Shown here: piece after piece, positions 44,129 through 53,814 of the stretch
Position numbering within the stretch: position 1 is the first letter of the stretch
Layout of the letters: each line of letters opens with the position of its first letter
Assembly (NCBI RefSeq): GCF_000473165.1
Contig: NZ_KI421504.1
Coordinates: 3,386,094 to 3,450,093 of the forward strand
DNA from: Leisingera aquimarina DSM 24565
GTDB lineage: Bacteria > Pseudomonadota > Alphaproteobacteria > Rhodobacterales > Rhodobacteraceae
Length of the DNA stretch: 64,000 nucleotides
Direction: 5' to 3'
Position numbers and translations under genes: made by a program
The notes under the pieces: generated by a model
The model's input: the letters and a program-made list of their open reading frames with translations, nothing else
What the model was told of the DNA's origin: nothing
Databases searched by the model: none

Positions 44129-46002
44129 ACACATGTGACCTGATGCCCCCGGAACAGCCGCTGGCAATGCCGGAACAGGATTTCAGCAAGGGCTTCCGCG
44201 ACGCCGAAGCCCCCGGCGGTGCCGCCCCGCGGCAGGTGGCGCTGTGGCGGCTGCTGGCGTTTTCGCCTGCGATGCTGGCGACCGGTGTCCTCACCTGGGT
44301 GATGCGGGGCTGGTTCACCGCCGACGGGTTCTCGCTGCTGGAGCTGATCCTGCTGGCCCTGATTGCCTTCAACTTTTTCTGGATCGCCTTTACCGTTTCT
44401 ACCGTTTTGCTGGGCCTTTACGGGTTGTCGCGCCGGGAAAAGACTGTTGCCCGCGGCCCGGCGCGCCCGATGAAGGTGGCGCTCTTGATGCCGGTCTATA
44501 ACGAGGTTCCCTGGTACGTGCTGGGCAACGCCCAGACCATGCTGCAGGAGCTTCATGGCCGCGGCGGCCAGCATGACTACGCGATGTTCATCCTCTCGGA
44601 CACCCGCGACGATGCCATTGCCGAACAGGAACGCGCCAGTGTCGAGGCGCTGCGGACCATGCTGCCGGAAGGGGCTGAGCTCTACTACCGCCGCCGCGCC
44701 GACAATGAGGGGCGCAAGGTCGGCAATATCTCCGACTGGGTGCGCCGCTGGGGCGCCGATTACGAGGCGATGCTGGTGTTGGACGCCGACAGCCTGATGA
44801 GCGGTCGCGCCATTGCCCGGCTGACCGACGCGCTGGCGCGCGATCCCAGCGCCGGGCTGATCCAAAGCTATCCGCAGCTGATTGGCGCGCAGTCGGTCTT
44901 TGGCCGCATGCAGCAGTTTGCCAACGGCGTCTATGGCCTTGCGCTTGCCGAAGGCCTGGCCCGCTGGGCCGGTCACGAGGGCAACTATTGGGGACACAAC
45001 GCCATCATCCGCACCCGCGCCTTTGCCGCCTGTGCCGGTCTGCCGCTGCTGCGCTCGCGCTTTGGCCGCGGCGGCAAGCTGATCATGAGCCACGATTTTG
45101 TCGAGGCGGGCCTGTTGCGCCGGGCCGGCTGGTCGGTGCGCTTCCTGCCCCGCATCCGCGGCTCCTATGAGGAAACCCCCGCCACCCTGATCGACCACAT
45201 CCTGCGCGACCGGCGCTGGTGCCAAGGAAACCTGCAGCACCTGAACCTGTTGCACGCCAAGGGCTTCCGGGCGATCTCGCGCTTTCACCTCTTTGCCGGC
45301 GCGATCGGCTATCTGATGGCGCCCGTGTGGTTTGCCCTGCTGGTGCTCTGGGCCGTGATCGGCCGCAGCGAGGAGGCGTCTGTCATCAGCTACTTCAGCG
45401 AAGCCAACCCTTTCCGCCCCAGCTGGCCGGACATGTCCGAGCCCAAGCATGTGCTGGTGATCCTGCTGATCTACGCAATGCTGCTCGCGCCCAAGATGCT
45501 GGCCGCAGTGGCGCTGCCGCTGACCGGCAGCCGGTTTTCGGAATACGGCGGCCCGGTGCATTTCGCACTGTCATTTGTGTCCGAAGTTTTGCTGGCGATC
45601 CTCTATGCGCCGATCCTGATGGTGCAGCAGATGATCGCGGTGTTCCGCACGGCATTGGGGCTGCAACGCGGCTGGGAACCGCAGGCCCGCGACGGCGGCA
45701 GCTACTCCTTGCGCACGCTGGCTGCCTGTCACGCGCTGGAAACCGTCAGCGGTGTGACGCTCTGGGCCGGGATCCTGTCGGGCACGGTGTCGCTGTGGCT
45801 GGCGCCCATCGCCCTGTCGCTGGTTCTGGCGGTGCCGCTTTCAGCGCTGTCCGGGGTAAGGACGGTGAACCGTATCCGTAACTGGATGGCCACGCGGGAG
45901 GAGTTCAGCGAACCCCAGATCACCCGCGCCGCCCGGGTTGCGCGGGCTGATCTCAAAGCCATGCTGGACAATAACACCGCCCGCAGCACTCCGGCAGAGT
46001 AA
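44125..46002 (+). CDS. opgH: Glucan glucosyltransferase OpgH
   Basis: 625 residues, membrane family-2 glycosyltransferase. Motifs are LMPVYNEVPWYVLG, the D-x-D-like LVLDADSLMS, the acceptor region SHDFVEAGLLRRAGWSV and RDRRWCQGNLQHL. It polymerises glucose from UDP-glucose while extruding the chain. It lacks the long N-terminal extension of the enterobacterial protein, as other alphaproteobacterial forms do. It is the last gene of opgC-opgG-opgH. Confidence 0.93.
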   Translation: MNTCDLMPPEQPLAMPEQDFSKGFRDAEAPGGAAPRQVALWRLLAFSPAMLATGVLTWVMRGWFTADGFSLLELILLALIAFNFFWIAFTVSTVLLGLYGLSRREKTVARGPARPMKVALLMPVYNEVPWYVLGNAQTMLQELHGRGGQHDYAMFILSDTRDDAIAEQERASVEALRTMLPEGAELYYRRRADNEGRKVGNISDWVRRWGADYEAMLVLDADSLMSGRAIARLTDALARDPSAGLIQSYPQLIGAQSVFGRMQQFANGVYGLALAEGLARWAGHEGNYWGHNAIIRTRAFAACAGLPLLRSRFGRGGKLIMSHDFVEAGLLRRAGWSVRFLPRIRGSYEETPATLIDHILRDRRWCQGNLQHLNLLHAKGFRAISRFHLFAGAIGYLMAPVWFALLVLWAVIGRSEEASVISYFSEANPFRPSWPDMSEPKHVLVILLIYAMLLAPKMLAAVALPLTGSRFSEYGGPVHFALSFVSEVLLAILYAPILMVQQMIAVFRTALGLQRGWEPQARDGGSYSLRTLAACHALETVSGVTLWAGILSGTVSLWLAPIALSLVLAVPLSALSGVRTVNRIRNWMATREEFSEPQITRAARVARADLKAMLDNNTARSTPAE

Positions 46003-46080
46003 GCTGGCAAGCCGGCCAGGAACTCCCGCGCCCGCAGGATCCCCGGCTGCGCCGGGACACCCTTGGCGGTCTTGGGCCGG

Positions 46081-46183
46081 GCGCCGCGCTGACGCGCGGC
46101 GCGGTTGCGCAAATGTCCGCTGCTATCCTCAAGTGCCAGCCTCGCGGCGGCATGCAACAGCAGCGCGCCCGCAGGGCGCGCTG
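46081..46183. repeat. Two strong GC hairpins downstream of opgH
   Basis: GCGCCGCGC/GCGCGGCGC (46081-46102, loop TGAC) and CAGCGCGCCC/GGGCGCGCTG (46161-46183, loop GCA) are both perfect. With the terminator that follows, they fill most of the 264-bp gap before the convergent esterase gene. Confidence 0.6.
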
Positions 46184-46228
46184 CCTGGCCCAACACTTTG
46201 ATGGAAATCTCTGATTTCGGTCAAAAGG

Positions 46229-46248
46229 GCGGGAGCGCTCCGCTTTTT
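46229..46248. terminator. Terminator between opgH and the convergent esterase gene
   Basis: A GCGG..CCGC stem enclosing AGCGCT, with one bulged G, followed by TTTTT on the plus strand and by CCCTTTT on the minus strand. It probably serves both genes. Confidence 0.7.
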
Positions 46249-46266
46249 GCAGGCACAACCGTAACG

Positions 46267-47103
46267 TCAGCGCACGGCCGGTTCATCTTCGAACCAATCG
46301 GCCATCAGGCCCGCCCAAGCCTTGGGCACAGTATGGCCGCCGTCAAACAGCACCAGTTCGATCTCTGCACCCGCGCCGCAAGTCCAGCGGCGGTGCAGCA
46401 ACCCGCCCTCGCCCCAGGCCTTTGATGGCGCGTGCGACGCGCAGCCGTTGGCCTCGCGCCAAACCTCCAGACCAGCAAAGACATCGCCCTGCTCCCAGCG
46501 CCCGCCGCCAAGGATACGCCCCTCCAGCGGCACCACTTCATCGCGCCAGCCGTGGGTTTGCAACAAACGTACCGGCCCTTCGCAGGTCTCGGGCTGAGGC
46601 CGCCAGAACGCACCGGAGACCGGTGCATAAGCGGCAAACGCCGCCGGATCGCTGCACGCCAGATAATGCACCATAAAGGCACCCGCTGAGAACCCCGCGA
46701 GAACCGTCTGCGCTGACGATGTGCCGAACCGGGCCGCGGCATCCGTCAGCACCGACGCAAAAAACGCCCCCTCATCCCGGCCTTCGGTAAACGGTCCGAA
46801 CCCCCAGGACTGCGGGCCGCTGCCGCCGCGTTTGCGCCCCTCCGGAGCAATCACCGCATAGCCGCGCTCTGTCAGCCCCTCGGACAGCGCCTTGTTGCGC
46901 ATCACCTGCGCGCCGCTGCCGCCGTAACCATGCAGGAACATCACCACCGGCGGCGGCGTGTTCGCATCAGCGGGCAGCGCGATGTGATAAGCCCCATCCG
47001 CAACCTCACAAGCACCGGCCTCCGGCCCGCAGCCCGCAACAGCCGCGCCGCTCCACACCGCAGACAGCAGCGCTGCTGCGGCAGCTGATTTCCATGGATT
47101 CAT
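46267..47103 (-). CDS. Secreted alpha/beta-hydrolase esterase (PHB depolymerase/LpqC type)
   Basis: 278 residues. Signal peptide (SAAAAALLSAVWSGAAVAGC); the Cys following it could allow lipoprotein processing, though the lipobox is poor. Oxyanion region FLHGYGGSGAQVM, nucleophile Ser in LAGFSAGAFMVHYLA, later His in FDGGHTVPKA and an Asp in THGWRDEVV. The substrate is not evident. ATG 47103 is 4 bases after GGAGG and overlaps the rhodanese stop as TGATG; ATG 47106 is an alternative. Confidence 0.85.
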   Translation of the reverse strand: MNPWKSAAAAALLSAVWSGAAVAGCGPEAGACEVADGAYHIALPADANTPPPVVMFLHGYGGSGAQVMRNKALSEGLTERGYAVIAPEGRKRGGSGPQSWGFGPFTEGRDEGAFFASVLTDAAARFGTSSAQTVLAGFSAGAFMVHYLACSDPAAFAAYAPVSGAFWRPQPETCEGPVRLLQTHGWRDEVVPLEGRILGGGRWEQGDVFAGLEVWREANGCASHAPSKAWGEGGLLHRRWTCGAGAEIELVLFDGGHTVPKAWAGLMADWFEDEPAVR

Positions 47104-47579
47104 CATCCCTCCCATCGGGCCACCGGCAGGTTGGCGGCAATCCAGCCTGGTCCTGCACCTGACCCCAGCATGCCCTCGGGCACGTCTATCACGTTGCTGA
47201 ATCCCGCCTGGGCCAAGGCCAGCGTCAGCCGGGCCGACCGCACTCCGCGGGCGCAGATCAGCGCCACAGGCACCGACGGGTCCGGCCCCGCCGCGCTTTG
47301 CAAGGCTGCGATAAAATCATCGCGCCGCATGTCGATCTGATGACTGCCGACCGGCACCCCGGAGGCGCGCCATTCCTGCGGCGTGCGGATATCAATCAGG
47401 GTAATCTCCCCCGCCTGCGCCTGGGCAAAGGCCTCTGCTACAGTCAGCCTCGGGTGATCATGATCCGGGGGCTGTCTGCGCTGCCACCAGATGCCCGCAC
47501 CGGCAGCCGCTGCAACACCGCCCAGCAGCGCCAAACGGCGGGACACCCCATGCTTGCCTATGGTATTCTGCACTGCCAT
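47103..47579 (-). CDS. Rhodanese-like protein, exported
   Basis: 158 residues. A Tat-like N-terminus (VSRRLALLGGVAAAAGAG) precedes one rhodanese domain: ITLIDIRTPQEWRASG and the active-site Cys loop ALICARGVRSARL. It may transfer sulfane sulfur in the periplasm. It is translationally coupled to the esterase gene. ATG 47579 (MAVQNTIGKHG) is favoured over the longer frame. Confidence 0.83.
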   Translation of the reverse strand: MAVQNTIGKHGVSRRLALLGGVAAAAGAGIWWQRRQPPDHDHPRLTVAEAFAQAQAGEITLIDIRTPQEWRASGVPVGSHQIDMRRDDFIAALQSAAGPDPSVPVALICARGVRSARLTLALAQAGFSNVIDVPEGMLGSGAGPGWIAANLPVARWEG

Positions 47580-47856
47580 CCAGCCACGTTCCCCTTGTCC
47601 AGGCGGCCCGGAACCGGGCCTTTGCCCCATGATTTAGCAGGCCGGGCCGCCGCAATCACCAGAAACAGGCCAGTACCCCCGGTCAAGTTCTTGTTATTGG
47701 ACGGACACTGCCCAATTATGGCCCTAACGAGCGTAAGATTCCCGCCGCTGACTGCGTCATTATTACCGCATCCAGGCTGGCGGGGGTGGTTCTGGGCAAG
47801 AAAATTGCTTAGCACTGGTCCAAAAACGACGCGCCAACCCGACAGGAGACCTGCAC

Positions 47857-50718
47857 GTGTCCCTATTCTTGATTGCGGCCCTGCCCTTTCTCGGAGCCGT
47901 CTTCCCAGCGCTGTTGATCCGCGCGGGACGCAATGCGGCAGCCTCAGCCGCTGGTTTGACCTCCTTGCTCGCCTTCATCGGGCTGATGCTGCATATCCCG
48001 GCAGTGTTCCGGGGTGAGACCGTTCATGCCTCCGTGGACTGGTTGCCCGCACTGGGCCTGAATGCCAATTTCTTTCTCGACGGGCTGGGCTTCCTGTTTG
48101 CGGCGATGATCCTGGGCATCGGCCTGCTGATCATCCTTTACGCCCGCTACTACCTGTCGCGCGAAGACCCGATGGGGCAGTTCTACAGCTATCTGCTGCT
48201 GTTCCAGGGCGCGATGGTTGGCATCGTTTTGTCCGACAACATCCTGCTTTTGCTGGTGTTTTGGGAGCTAACCTCGCTCAGCTCCTTCCTGTTGATCGGT
48301 TATTGGAAACACCTGCCCGAGGGCCGACAGGGCGCGCGCATGGCGCTGACAGTAACCGGCTCCGGCGGGCTGGCGATGATTGCGGGGATGCTGCTGCTGG
48401 GCCATATCGCGGGTTCCTATGACCTCAGCGTGATCCTGCAGAACAAGGAGGCGATCCAATCCTCGCCGCTCTATCTGCCCGCGCTGATCCTGATCCTGCT
48501 GGGCGCCTTCACCAAGTCGGCCCAGTTCCCGTTCCATTTCTGGCTTCCCCACGCTATGGCCGCGCCGACACCGGTGTCGGCCTATCTGCACTCTGCCACC
48601 ATGGTGAAAGCCGGGCTGTTCCTGATGGCGCGCCTCTGGCCCGTCCTCGCAGGCACGCCGGAGTGGTTCTATATCGTTGCCACCACCGGCCTCGTGACCA
48701 TGCTGCTGGGCGCGGTGATTGCGCTGTTCAAGGATGATCTGAAGGCGCTCCTGGCGTTCTCCACCGTCAGCCAGCTTGGCCTGATCACCATGCTCCTGGG
48801 CTTCGGCACTGAACTCGCCGCGGTGGCGGCAGTCTTTCACATCATCAACCATGCAACCTTCAAGGCGGCGCTGTTCATGACCGCAGGGATCGTCGACCAC
48901 GAGGCCGGCACCCGCGACATCAAGCGCCTTGGCGGTTTGCGCCACCTGATGCCCGTCACTTTTACCATCGGCACGGTGGCGGCGCTGTCGATGGCGGGCG
49001 TCCCGCCGCTGAACGGCTTCCTCTCCAAGGAGATGATGCTGGAGGAAGCCTCCCACACCATCTGGAACGGCTCGCACATCATTGTACCCGCGCTGGTCGC
49101 GGCAGCGGCGGTGTTCTCGGCAGCCTATTCCTTCCGCTTCATCGCGCATGTCTTCCACGGCCCCAAGCGCGAGGACTATCCCGGCCACCCGCATGACCCC
49201 AACACCGGCATGTGGATGGGGCCTGCCTTTCTGGTTGTTCTCGTTGTGCTGATCGGCTTTGCCTCGGCCAAGATCGCAGGACCGATGGTCGCCACAGCAG
49301 CAGGTGCCGTGATCGGCGGCGAAAAGCTGCCCTATTACTCGCTTAAACTGTGGCACGGGCTGACCCCGGCGCTGTATATGTCGCTGTTTGCCGTTTTGGG
49401 CGGCGCGGTGCTGCTGGCGCTGCACAGGCCGCTGGAGCGGATCTGGAACGCCCTGCCCCGCCCCGAAGCCAAAGTCATTTTCGAGGCCCTGATTGGCGCC
49501 TTCACCCGTCTCAGCCAAGGGGTGACTGAAGGCCTGCACAATGGCGTCCTGACCCGCTATGCGGCAGTCATGGTCACCTTCACCGTTGCCATCGCCTATT
49601 ACGCCTATCAGGGCGGCACCATGGGCGCGGCGACGCGCGAACTGCAGGAACCGGGCCTTTTGCCAGTGCTCGGCTGGTTTGCCCTTGTGGTGGCGACACT
49701 GTTCATCGTTGCCAAGCACCGCAACCGCCTGCTGTCGCTGGTGCTGATCGGCGTTGTGGGGCTGGTGGTCTCGATGTCGTTCAACTACCTCTCGGCGCCC
49801 GATCTGGCGCTGACCCAGATCTCGGTCGAGGTGGTGACGATCATCCTGATGCTCTTGGCGCTGAACTTCATGCCCAAGGAAACCCCGGTTGAAACCCCGG
49901 CCCTGACCCGCATCCGCGATGGCGCGATTTCGGTGGTCGCGGGGCTGGGGGCGGGCGGGCTGATCTATGCGCTTTTGATGCGCGACTTTGCCTTTCCGAC
50001 GATTTCCGATTTCCACCTCACCAACTCCTACAAGGGCGGCGGCGGCACCAATGTGGTGAACGTGATCCTGGTCGACTTCCGGGGCTATGATACGTTCGGC
50101 GAGATCATCGTGCTGGGCATTGCCGCCATGGTGATCTTTGCCCTGACCGAAGCGGTGCTGAACAGCCGTGTGCGCGCCCATCTTCTGAACCGCACACCGG
50201 ACCTGCCGCAGGCCGGCGACGCGCATCCGCTGATGATGGTGGTGGCAACCCGGGTGATGATGCCGCTGGCGCTGATGGTGGCAGCCTATATCTTCTTCCG
50301 CGGCCACAACCTGCCGGGCGGCGGCTTTATCGCCGGGCTGATCGCGGCAATTGCAATCATCATGCAATACATGGCCTCGGGCTTTGCCTGGGCGACCGAG
50401 CGGCAGCGCTACCCCTATCACGCCATCATCGGCTCGGGCGTGCTGATTGCTGCTGCCACCGGCATGGGCGCCTGGTTCAACGGGATGCCGTTCCTGACCA
50501 GCGACTTCGGCTATCTGCACTGGCCGCCGCTGGAGGAGTTCGAATGGGCCACCGCGGCGCTCTTTGACCTCGGCGTTTTCCTGGCGGTGGTCGGTGCGGT
50601 GCTGCTGGCGCTGGAAAGCCTGTCGCGCTTTGCCTGGCAGCCGGGCATGAGCACCGAGCACGCGATGGACATCAACCCGGCGCGCGATGACGCGGACAAG
50701 ACCGGGACGGAGGGATAG
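47857..50718 (+). CDS. mrpA: Mrp Na+/H+ antiporter subunit A fused to subunit B
   Basis: 953 residues. Residues 1 to about 750 form the NuoL-like MrpA core (conserved Glu/Lys region in LLVFWELTSLSSFLLIGYWK, KSAQFPFHFWLPHAMAAPTP, HATFKAALFMTAGIVDHEAG). The C-terminal 150 residues carry the MrpB domain (RVMMPLALMVAAYIFFRGHN, GGGFIAGLIAA). The fused form is usual in alphaproteobacteria (PhaAB). The start is GTG 47857 after CAGGAGAC. The product exchanges cytoplasmic sodium or potassium for protons in the inner membrane. Confidence 0.95.
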   Translation: MSLFLIAALPFLGAVFPALLIRAGRNAAASAAGLTSLLAFIGLMLHIPAVFRGETVHASVDWLPALGLNANFFLDGLGFLFAAMILGIGLLIILYARYYLSREDPMGQFYSYLLLFQGAMVGIVLSDNILLLLVFWELTSLSSFLLIGYWKHLPEGRQGARMALTVTGSGGLAMIAGMLLLGHIAGSYDLSVILQNKEAIQSSPLYLPALILILLGAFTKSAQFPFHFWLPHAMAAPTPVSAYLHSATMVKAGLFLMARLWPVLAGTPEWFYIVATTGLVTMLLGAVIALFKDDLKALLAFSTVSQLGLITMLLGFGTELAAVAAVFHIINHATFKAALFMTAGIVDHEAGTRDIKRLGGLRHLMPVTFTIGTVAALSMAGVPPLNGFLSKEMMLEEASHTIWNGSHIIVPALVAAAAVFSAAYSFRFIAHVFHGPKREDYPGHPHDPNTGMWMGPAFLVVLVVLIGFASAKIAGPMVATAAGAVIGGEKLPYYSLKLWHGLTPALYMSLFAVLGGAVLLALHRPLERIWNALPRPEAKVIFEALIGAFTRLSQGVTEGLHNGVLTRYAAVMVTFTVAIAYYAYQGGTMGAATRELQEPGLLPVLGWFALVVATLFIVAKHRNRLLSLVLIGVVGLVVSMSFNYLSAPDLALTQISVEVVTIILMLLALNFMPKETPVETPALTRIRDGAISVVAGLGAGGLIYALLMRDFAFPTISDFHLTNSYKGGGGTNVVNVILVDFRGYDTFGEIIVLGIAAMVIFALTEAVLNSRVRAHLLNRTPDLPQAGDAHPLMMVVATRVMMPLALMVAAYIFFRGHNLPGGGFIAGLIAAIAIIMQYMASGFAWATERQRYPYHAIIGSGVLIAAATGMGAWFNGMPFLTSDFGYLHWPPLEEFEWATAALFDLGVFLAVVGAVLLALESLSRFAWQPGMSTEHAMDINPARDDADKTGTEG

Positions 50719-50720
50719 AT

Positions 50721-51074
50721 ATGGAACTTCTCGTCGCCTCGGCCGTCGGCATCCTGACCGCGGCCGGCATCTACCTGATCCTGCGCCGCCGCAGCTTTCC
50801 GGTGATCCTGGGCCTGTCGCTGATCACCTATGCGGTCAACGTCTTCCTGTTCGCCACCGGACGGCTGGCAACCGGCGCCCCGCCGATCCTCAACAAGTAC
50901 GAGGAGGTCGCCTATACCGATCCCCTGCCGCAGGCGCTGGTGCTGACCGCCATCGTGATCTCATTCGGGATGACGGCTGTGGTGGTGATGATCGCGCTCG
51001 GGGCTTACCTCTCATCACGCGATGACAGCACCGCTATGCCGGTTGAGGCAGACGGCGCAGAGGAAGACGCATGA
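50721..51074 (+). CDS. mrpC: Mrp Na+/H+ antiporter subunit C
   Basis: 117 residues, NuoK-like with three helices (VGILTAAGIYLILRRRSFPV, AYVVN-like LITYAVNVFLFATG, ALVLTAIVISFGMTAVVVMI). It starts 2 bases after mrpA and overlaps mrpD. Confidence 0.95.
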   Translation: MELLVASAVGILTAAGIYLILRRRSFPVILGLSLITYAVNVFLFATGRLATGAPPILNKYEEVAYTDPLPQALVLTAIVISFGMTAVVVMIALGAYLSSRDDSTAMPVEADGAEEDA

Positions 51075-52612
51075 TGGAGCATCTTCTGATCGCGCCGGTG
51101 GTGCTGCCCGCGCTTGTGGCGCCCTTCATCATCATGGCGGTACGCCACCATCTGGACCTGCAGCGGATCTTTTCGCTGGCCAGCGTGGTGCTGCTGGCCG
51201 CCGTGTCGCTGACCCTGGCGGCCCAGGCGCTGGACGGCACCGTCAAGGTCTATGAGCTGGGCGACTGGCCCGCGCCCTTTGGCATTGTGCTGGTGCTGGA
51301 CCGGCTGTCGGCGATGATGATCGTGCTGACGTCGCTCTTGGCGCTGCCCGTTCTGCTGTATGCCATCGGGTCCGGCTGGGACACCCGCGGCGCCAACTTC
51401 CACGCGCTGTTCCAGTTCCAGCTGATGGGCATCATGGGCGCCTTCCTGACCGGCGACGCCTTCAACCTGTTTGTTTTCTTCGAGGTGCTGCTGATCGCCT
51501 CTTACGGGCTGATGATCCACTCCGGCGGCACCCGCCGGTTTCAGGCCGGGGTGCAGTATGTGGTGTTCAACCTTCTGGGCTCCACCCTGTTCCTGTTTGC
51601 GCTTGGCACGCTGTATTCGGTGACCGGCACCCTGAACATGGCTGACCTTGCGGTGAAGGTTGCGCAGATCCCAGCAGAGGACACCGCCCTGTTGCGTGTC
51701 GGCGCGGTGATGCTTCTGCTGGTCTTTGCCATCAAGGCCTCGCTCCTGCCGCTGCATTTCTGGCTGCCGTCGGCCTATGCCAATGCGCCGATGCCGGTGG
51801 CGGCGCTGTTTGCCATCATGACCAAGGTCGGCGCCTATTCGATCCTGCGCATGTACACGCTGATCTTCGGCCCCGATGTGGAAGCCACCGCCGGCCTGAC
51901 CGAGGCCTGGCTGCTGCCGGCCGCCCTGCTGACCCTTGGCGCGGGCGCCGTCGGCGTGCTGGGGTCCAAAAAACTTGGCCGTCTCGCGGCCTTTGGTGCC
52001 ATTGCCTCGATGGGCACGCTGCTGATCGCCATTTCGCTGTTCACCCAGACCGCTGCGGCGGCTGCGCTTTATTACCTCGTGCATTCCACCCTCGCCGCGG
52101 CATTGCTGTTTCTGGTTGCCGATCTGGTGATGGAACGCCAGGGACAATGGATCCTGCCGCAAATGCCGATGCCGCAGACCGGGCTGATCTCGGCCCTGTT
52201 CTTTGCCGCCGCCATTGCACTTGCGGGCATGCCGCCGCTGTCGGGCTTCCTGGGCAAACTGCTGGTGCTGGACGCCACCCGGGGCGTTGATCTCGCACCT
52301 TGGATCTGGGCTGTGATCCTGGCCGGATCCTTGACCACCATCATCGGCATGGCCCGCGCCGGCTCCCTGCTGTTCTGGAAAGGCCACGGCCTGCCGCCGC
52401 AGGACACCGATACCAGCGCCGAACCGCCGCAGGAAGATCTGGCCGCACGGTCGGCGCAGCTGCCCTTTGTGGCCTGTTTCGGCCTGCTGGGCGGGCTGGT
52501 CGCGCTCACCGTCTTTGCCGGCCCCGCCACGCGCTATGCCGAGGCGACGGCAGCGCAACTTTATGCGCCCGCGGCCTATATCGACACCGTGCTTGGGAGG
52601 ACGCAAGAATGA
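51071..52612 (+). CDS. mrpD: Mrp Na+/H+ antiporter subunit D
   Basis: 513 residues, NuoM/N-like with about fourteen helices. Key segments are FFEVLLIASYGLMIHSGG, FAIKASLLPLHFWLPSAYAN and FLGKLLVLDATRG. It forms a second proton-channel-like module of the antiporter. It overlaps mrpC and mrpE by 4 bases each. Confidence 0.95.
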   Translation: MMEHLLIAPVVLPALVAPFIIMAVRHHLDLQRIFSLASVVLLAAVSLTLAAQALDGTVKVYELGDWPAPFGIVLVLDRLSAMMIVLTSLLALPVLLYAIGSGWDTRGANFHALFQFQLMGIMGAFLTGDAFNLFVFFEVLLIASYGLMIHSGGTRRFQAGVQYVVFNLLGSTLFLFALGTLYSVTGTLNMADLAVKVAQIPAEDTALLRVGAVMLLLVFAIKASLLPLHFWLPSAYANAPMPVAALFAIMTKVGAYSILRMYTLIFGPDVEATAGLTEAWLLPAALLTLGAGAVGVLGSKKLGRLAAFGAIASMGTLLIAISLFTQTAAAAALYYLVHSTLAAALLFLVADLVMERQGQWILPQMPMPQTGLISALFFAAAIALAGMPPLSGFLGKLLVLDATRGVDLAPWIWAVILAGSLTTIIGMARAGSLLFWKGHGLPPQDTDTSAEPPQEDLAARSAQLPFVACFGLLGGLVALTVFAGPATRYAEATAAQLYAPAAYIDTVLGRTQE

Positions 52613-53106
52613 AACTGATCTGGCGGCTGTTCCCGCACCCCCTGCTGACGCTTCTGCTGACTGTCACCTGGCTGTTGCTGGTCAACGGCTGGTCGCTGAA
52701 CTCGCTGGTATTTGGCCTTTTGCTGGGTGTGCTGATCCCCTTCGTGACCCAGCCGTACTGGCCCAACCGGCCCAAGCTGCGCCACCCGCTGAAGATCGCG
52801 GAATACATTCTGGTGGTGCTTCTGGACATCGTGCAGGCCAATATCATCGTCGCCCGCATCGTGCTGTTCAAACCCAATGCCGACCGCCGGCCCAACTGGA
52901 TCACCATCCCGCTGGACCTGAAAACGCCCGAGGCAATCACAGCCCTGGCCGGCACAATCACCATGACCCCCGGCACCCTGTCAGCGGATGTTTCGGACGA
53001 GGGCCACGCCCTGCTGGTCCACTGCCTGGACGCCCCCAACCCCGACGCGGTGCGGGACGAGATCAAACAGCGCTACGAGCGCCGGCTGATGGAGATTTTC
53101 GAATGA
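52609..53106 (+). CDS. mrpE: Mrp Na+/H+ antiporter subunit E
   Basis: 165 residues. Two N-terminal helices (TLLLTVTWLLLVNGWSLNSL) precede a cytoplasmic domain with TMTPGTLSADVSDEGHALLV, diagnostic of MrpE. GGGAGG before ATG 52609, overlapping mrpD. It ends overlapping mrpF by 4 bases. Confidence 0.95.
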   Translation: MKLIWRLFPHPLLTLLLTVTWLLLVNGWSLNSLVFGLLLGVLIPFVTQPYWPNRPKLRHPLKIAEYILVVLLDIVQANIIVARIVLFKPNADRRPNWITIPLDLKTPEAITALAGTITMTPGTLSADVSDEGHALLVHCLDAPNPDAVRDEIKQRYERRLMEIFE

Positions 53107-53372
53107 TCGAAAGTGCTGCCACCTTTGCCTTCGCCTGCTTTGCCCTGGCAATGCTGATGAACCTGTGGAAGGTCGTCACCGCCCCCGACGTGGCCGACCG
53201 CATCCTGGCGCTGGATACCATGTTCATCAACGCCATCGCACTGATGGTGCTGTACGGGATGGCGCTGGGGAGTGAGATTTTCTTTGAGGCTGCAATGATC
53301 ATCGCCATGCTCGGCTTTGTCTCCACTGTGGCCTATGCGCGCTTTATCCTGCGCGGCAATATCATCGAGTGA
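53103..53372 (+). CDS. mrpF: Mrp Na+/H+ antiporter subunit F
   Basis: 89 residues with three helices; APDVADRILALDTMFINAIA is the family signature. It overlaps mrpE by 4 bases and precedes mrpG by 9. Confidence 0.95.
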   Translation: MIESAATFAFACFALAMLMNLWKVVTAPDVADRILALDTMFINAIALMVLYGMALGSEIFFEAAMIIAMLGFVSTVAYARFILRGNIIE

Positions 53373-53381
53373 GGAGGGAAG

Positions 53382-53783
53382 ATGGAAAGCCTGTTTGAAT
53401 TCCTCGTTGCCGCTTTTCTGGTGATCGCCGGGGTCTTCGGTTTTGTCGGCTCCTTCGGCCTGCTCAAGCTCAACGATCCGATGTCGCGCCTGCACGCGCC
53501 GACCAAGGCGACCACCCTGGGCGTCGGCGGCGTGCTGCTGGCCTCGATGCTGCATGCGGCGGCGTTTGAGAAATACTTCTCGGTGCATGAGCTGATGATC
53601 ACCCTGTTCCTGTTCCTCACCGCGCCGATCACCGCGAATTTCATTGCCAAGGTGCATATTCACCGGCAGGAAACCCGCGACACCATGCCAGAGGCCGGCG
53701 GCGACGATCATTGGGCCACCCATGACACGCCCGAGGACGAGGAACGCCGCCACCCGACCCTCACCCCGCCCACCGAAGACTGA
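53382..53783 (+). CDS. mrpG: Mrp Na+/H+ antiporter subunit G
   Basis: 133 residues, three helices with GSFGLLKLNDPMSRLHAPTK typical of MrpG. A hydrophilic C-terminal tail of about 35 residues (rich in Asp, Glu, His) extends beyond the core. It completes the operon mrpA(B)CDEFG. Confidence 0.94.
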   Translation: MESLFEFLVAAFLVIAGVFGFVGSFGLLKLNDPMSRLHAPTKATTLGVGGVLLASMLHAAAFEKYFSVHELMITLFLFLTAPITANFIAKVHIHRQETRDTMPEAGGDDHWATHDTPEDEERRHPTLTPPTED

Positions 53784-53814
53784 ACGCACACCACTCAGGA
53801 AGGCCTGAACCGTG

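Noticed and set aside
48268-50661. Minus-strand reading frame of 797 codons opposite mrpA
   Set aside because: Antisense artefact with very high His, Gln and Arg content; mrpA is certain.
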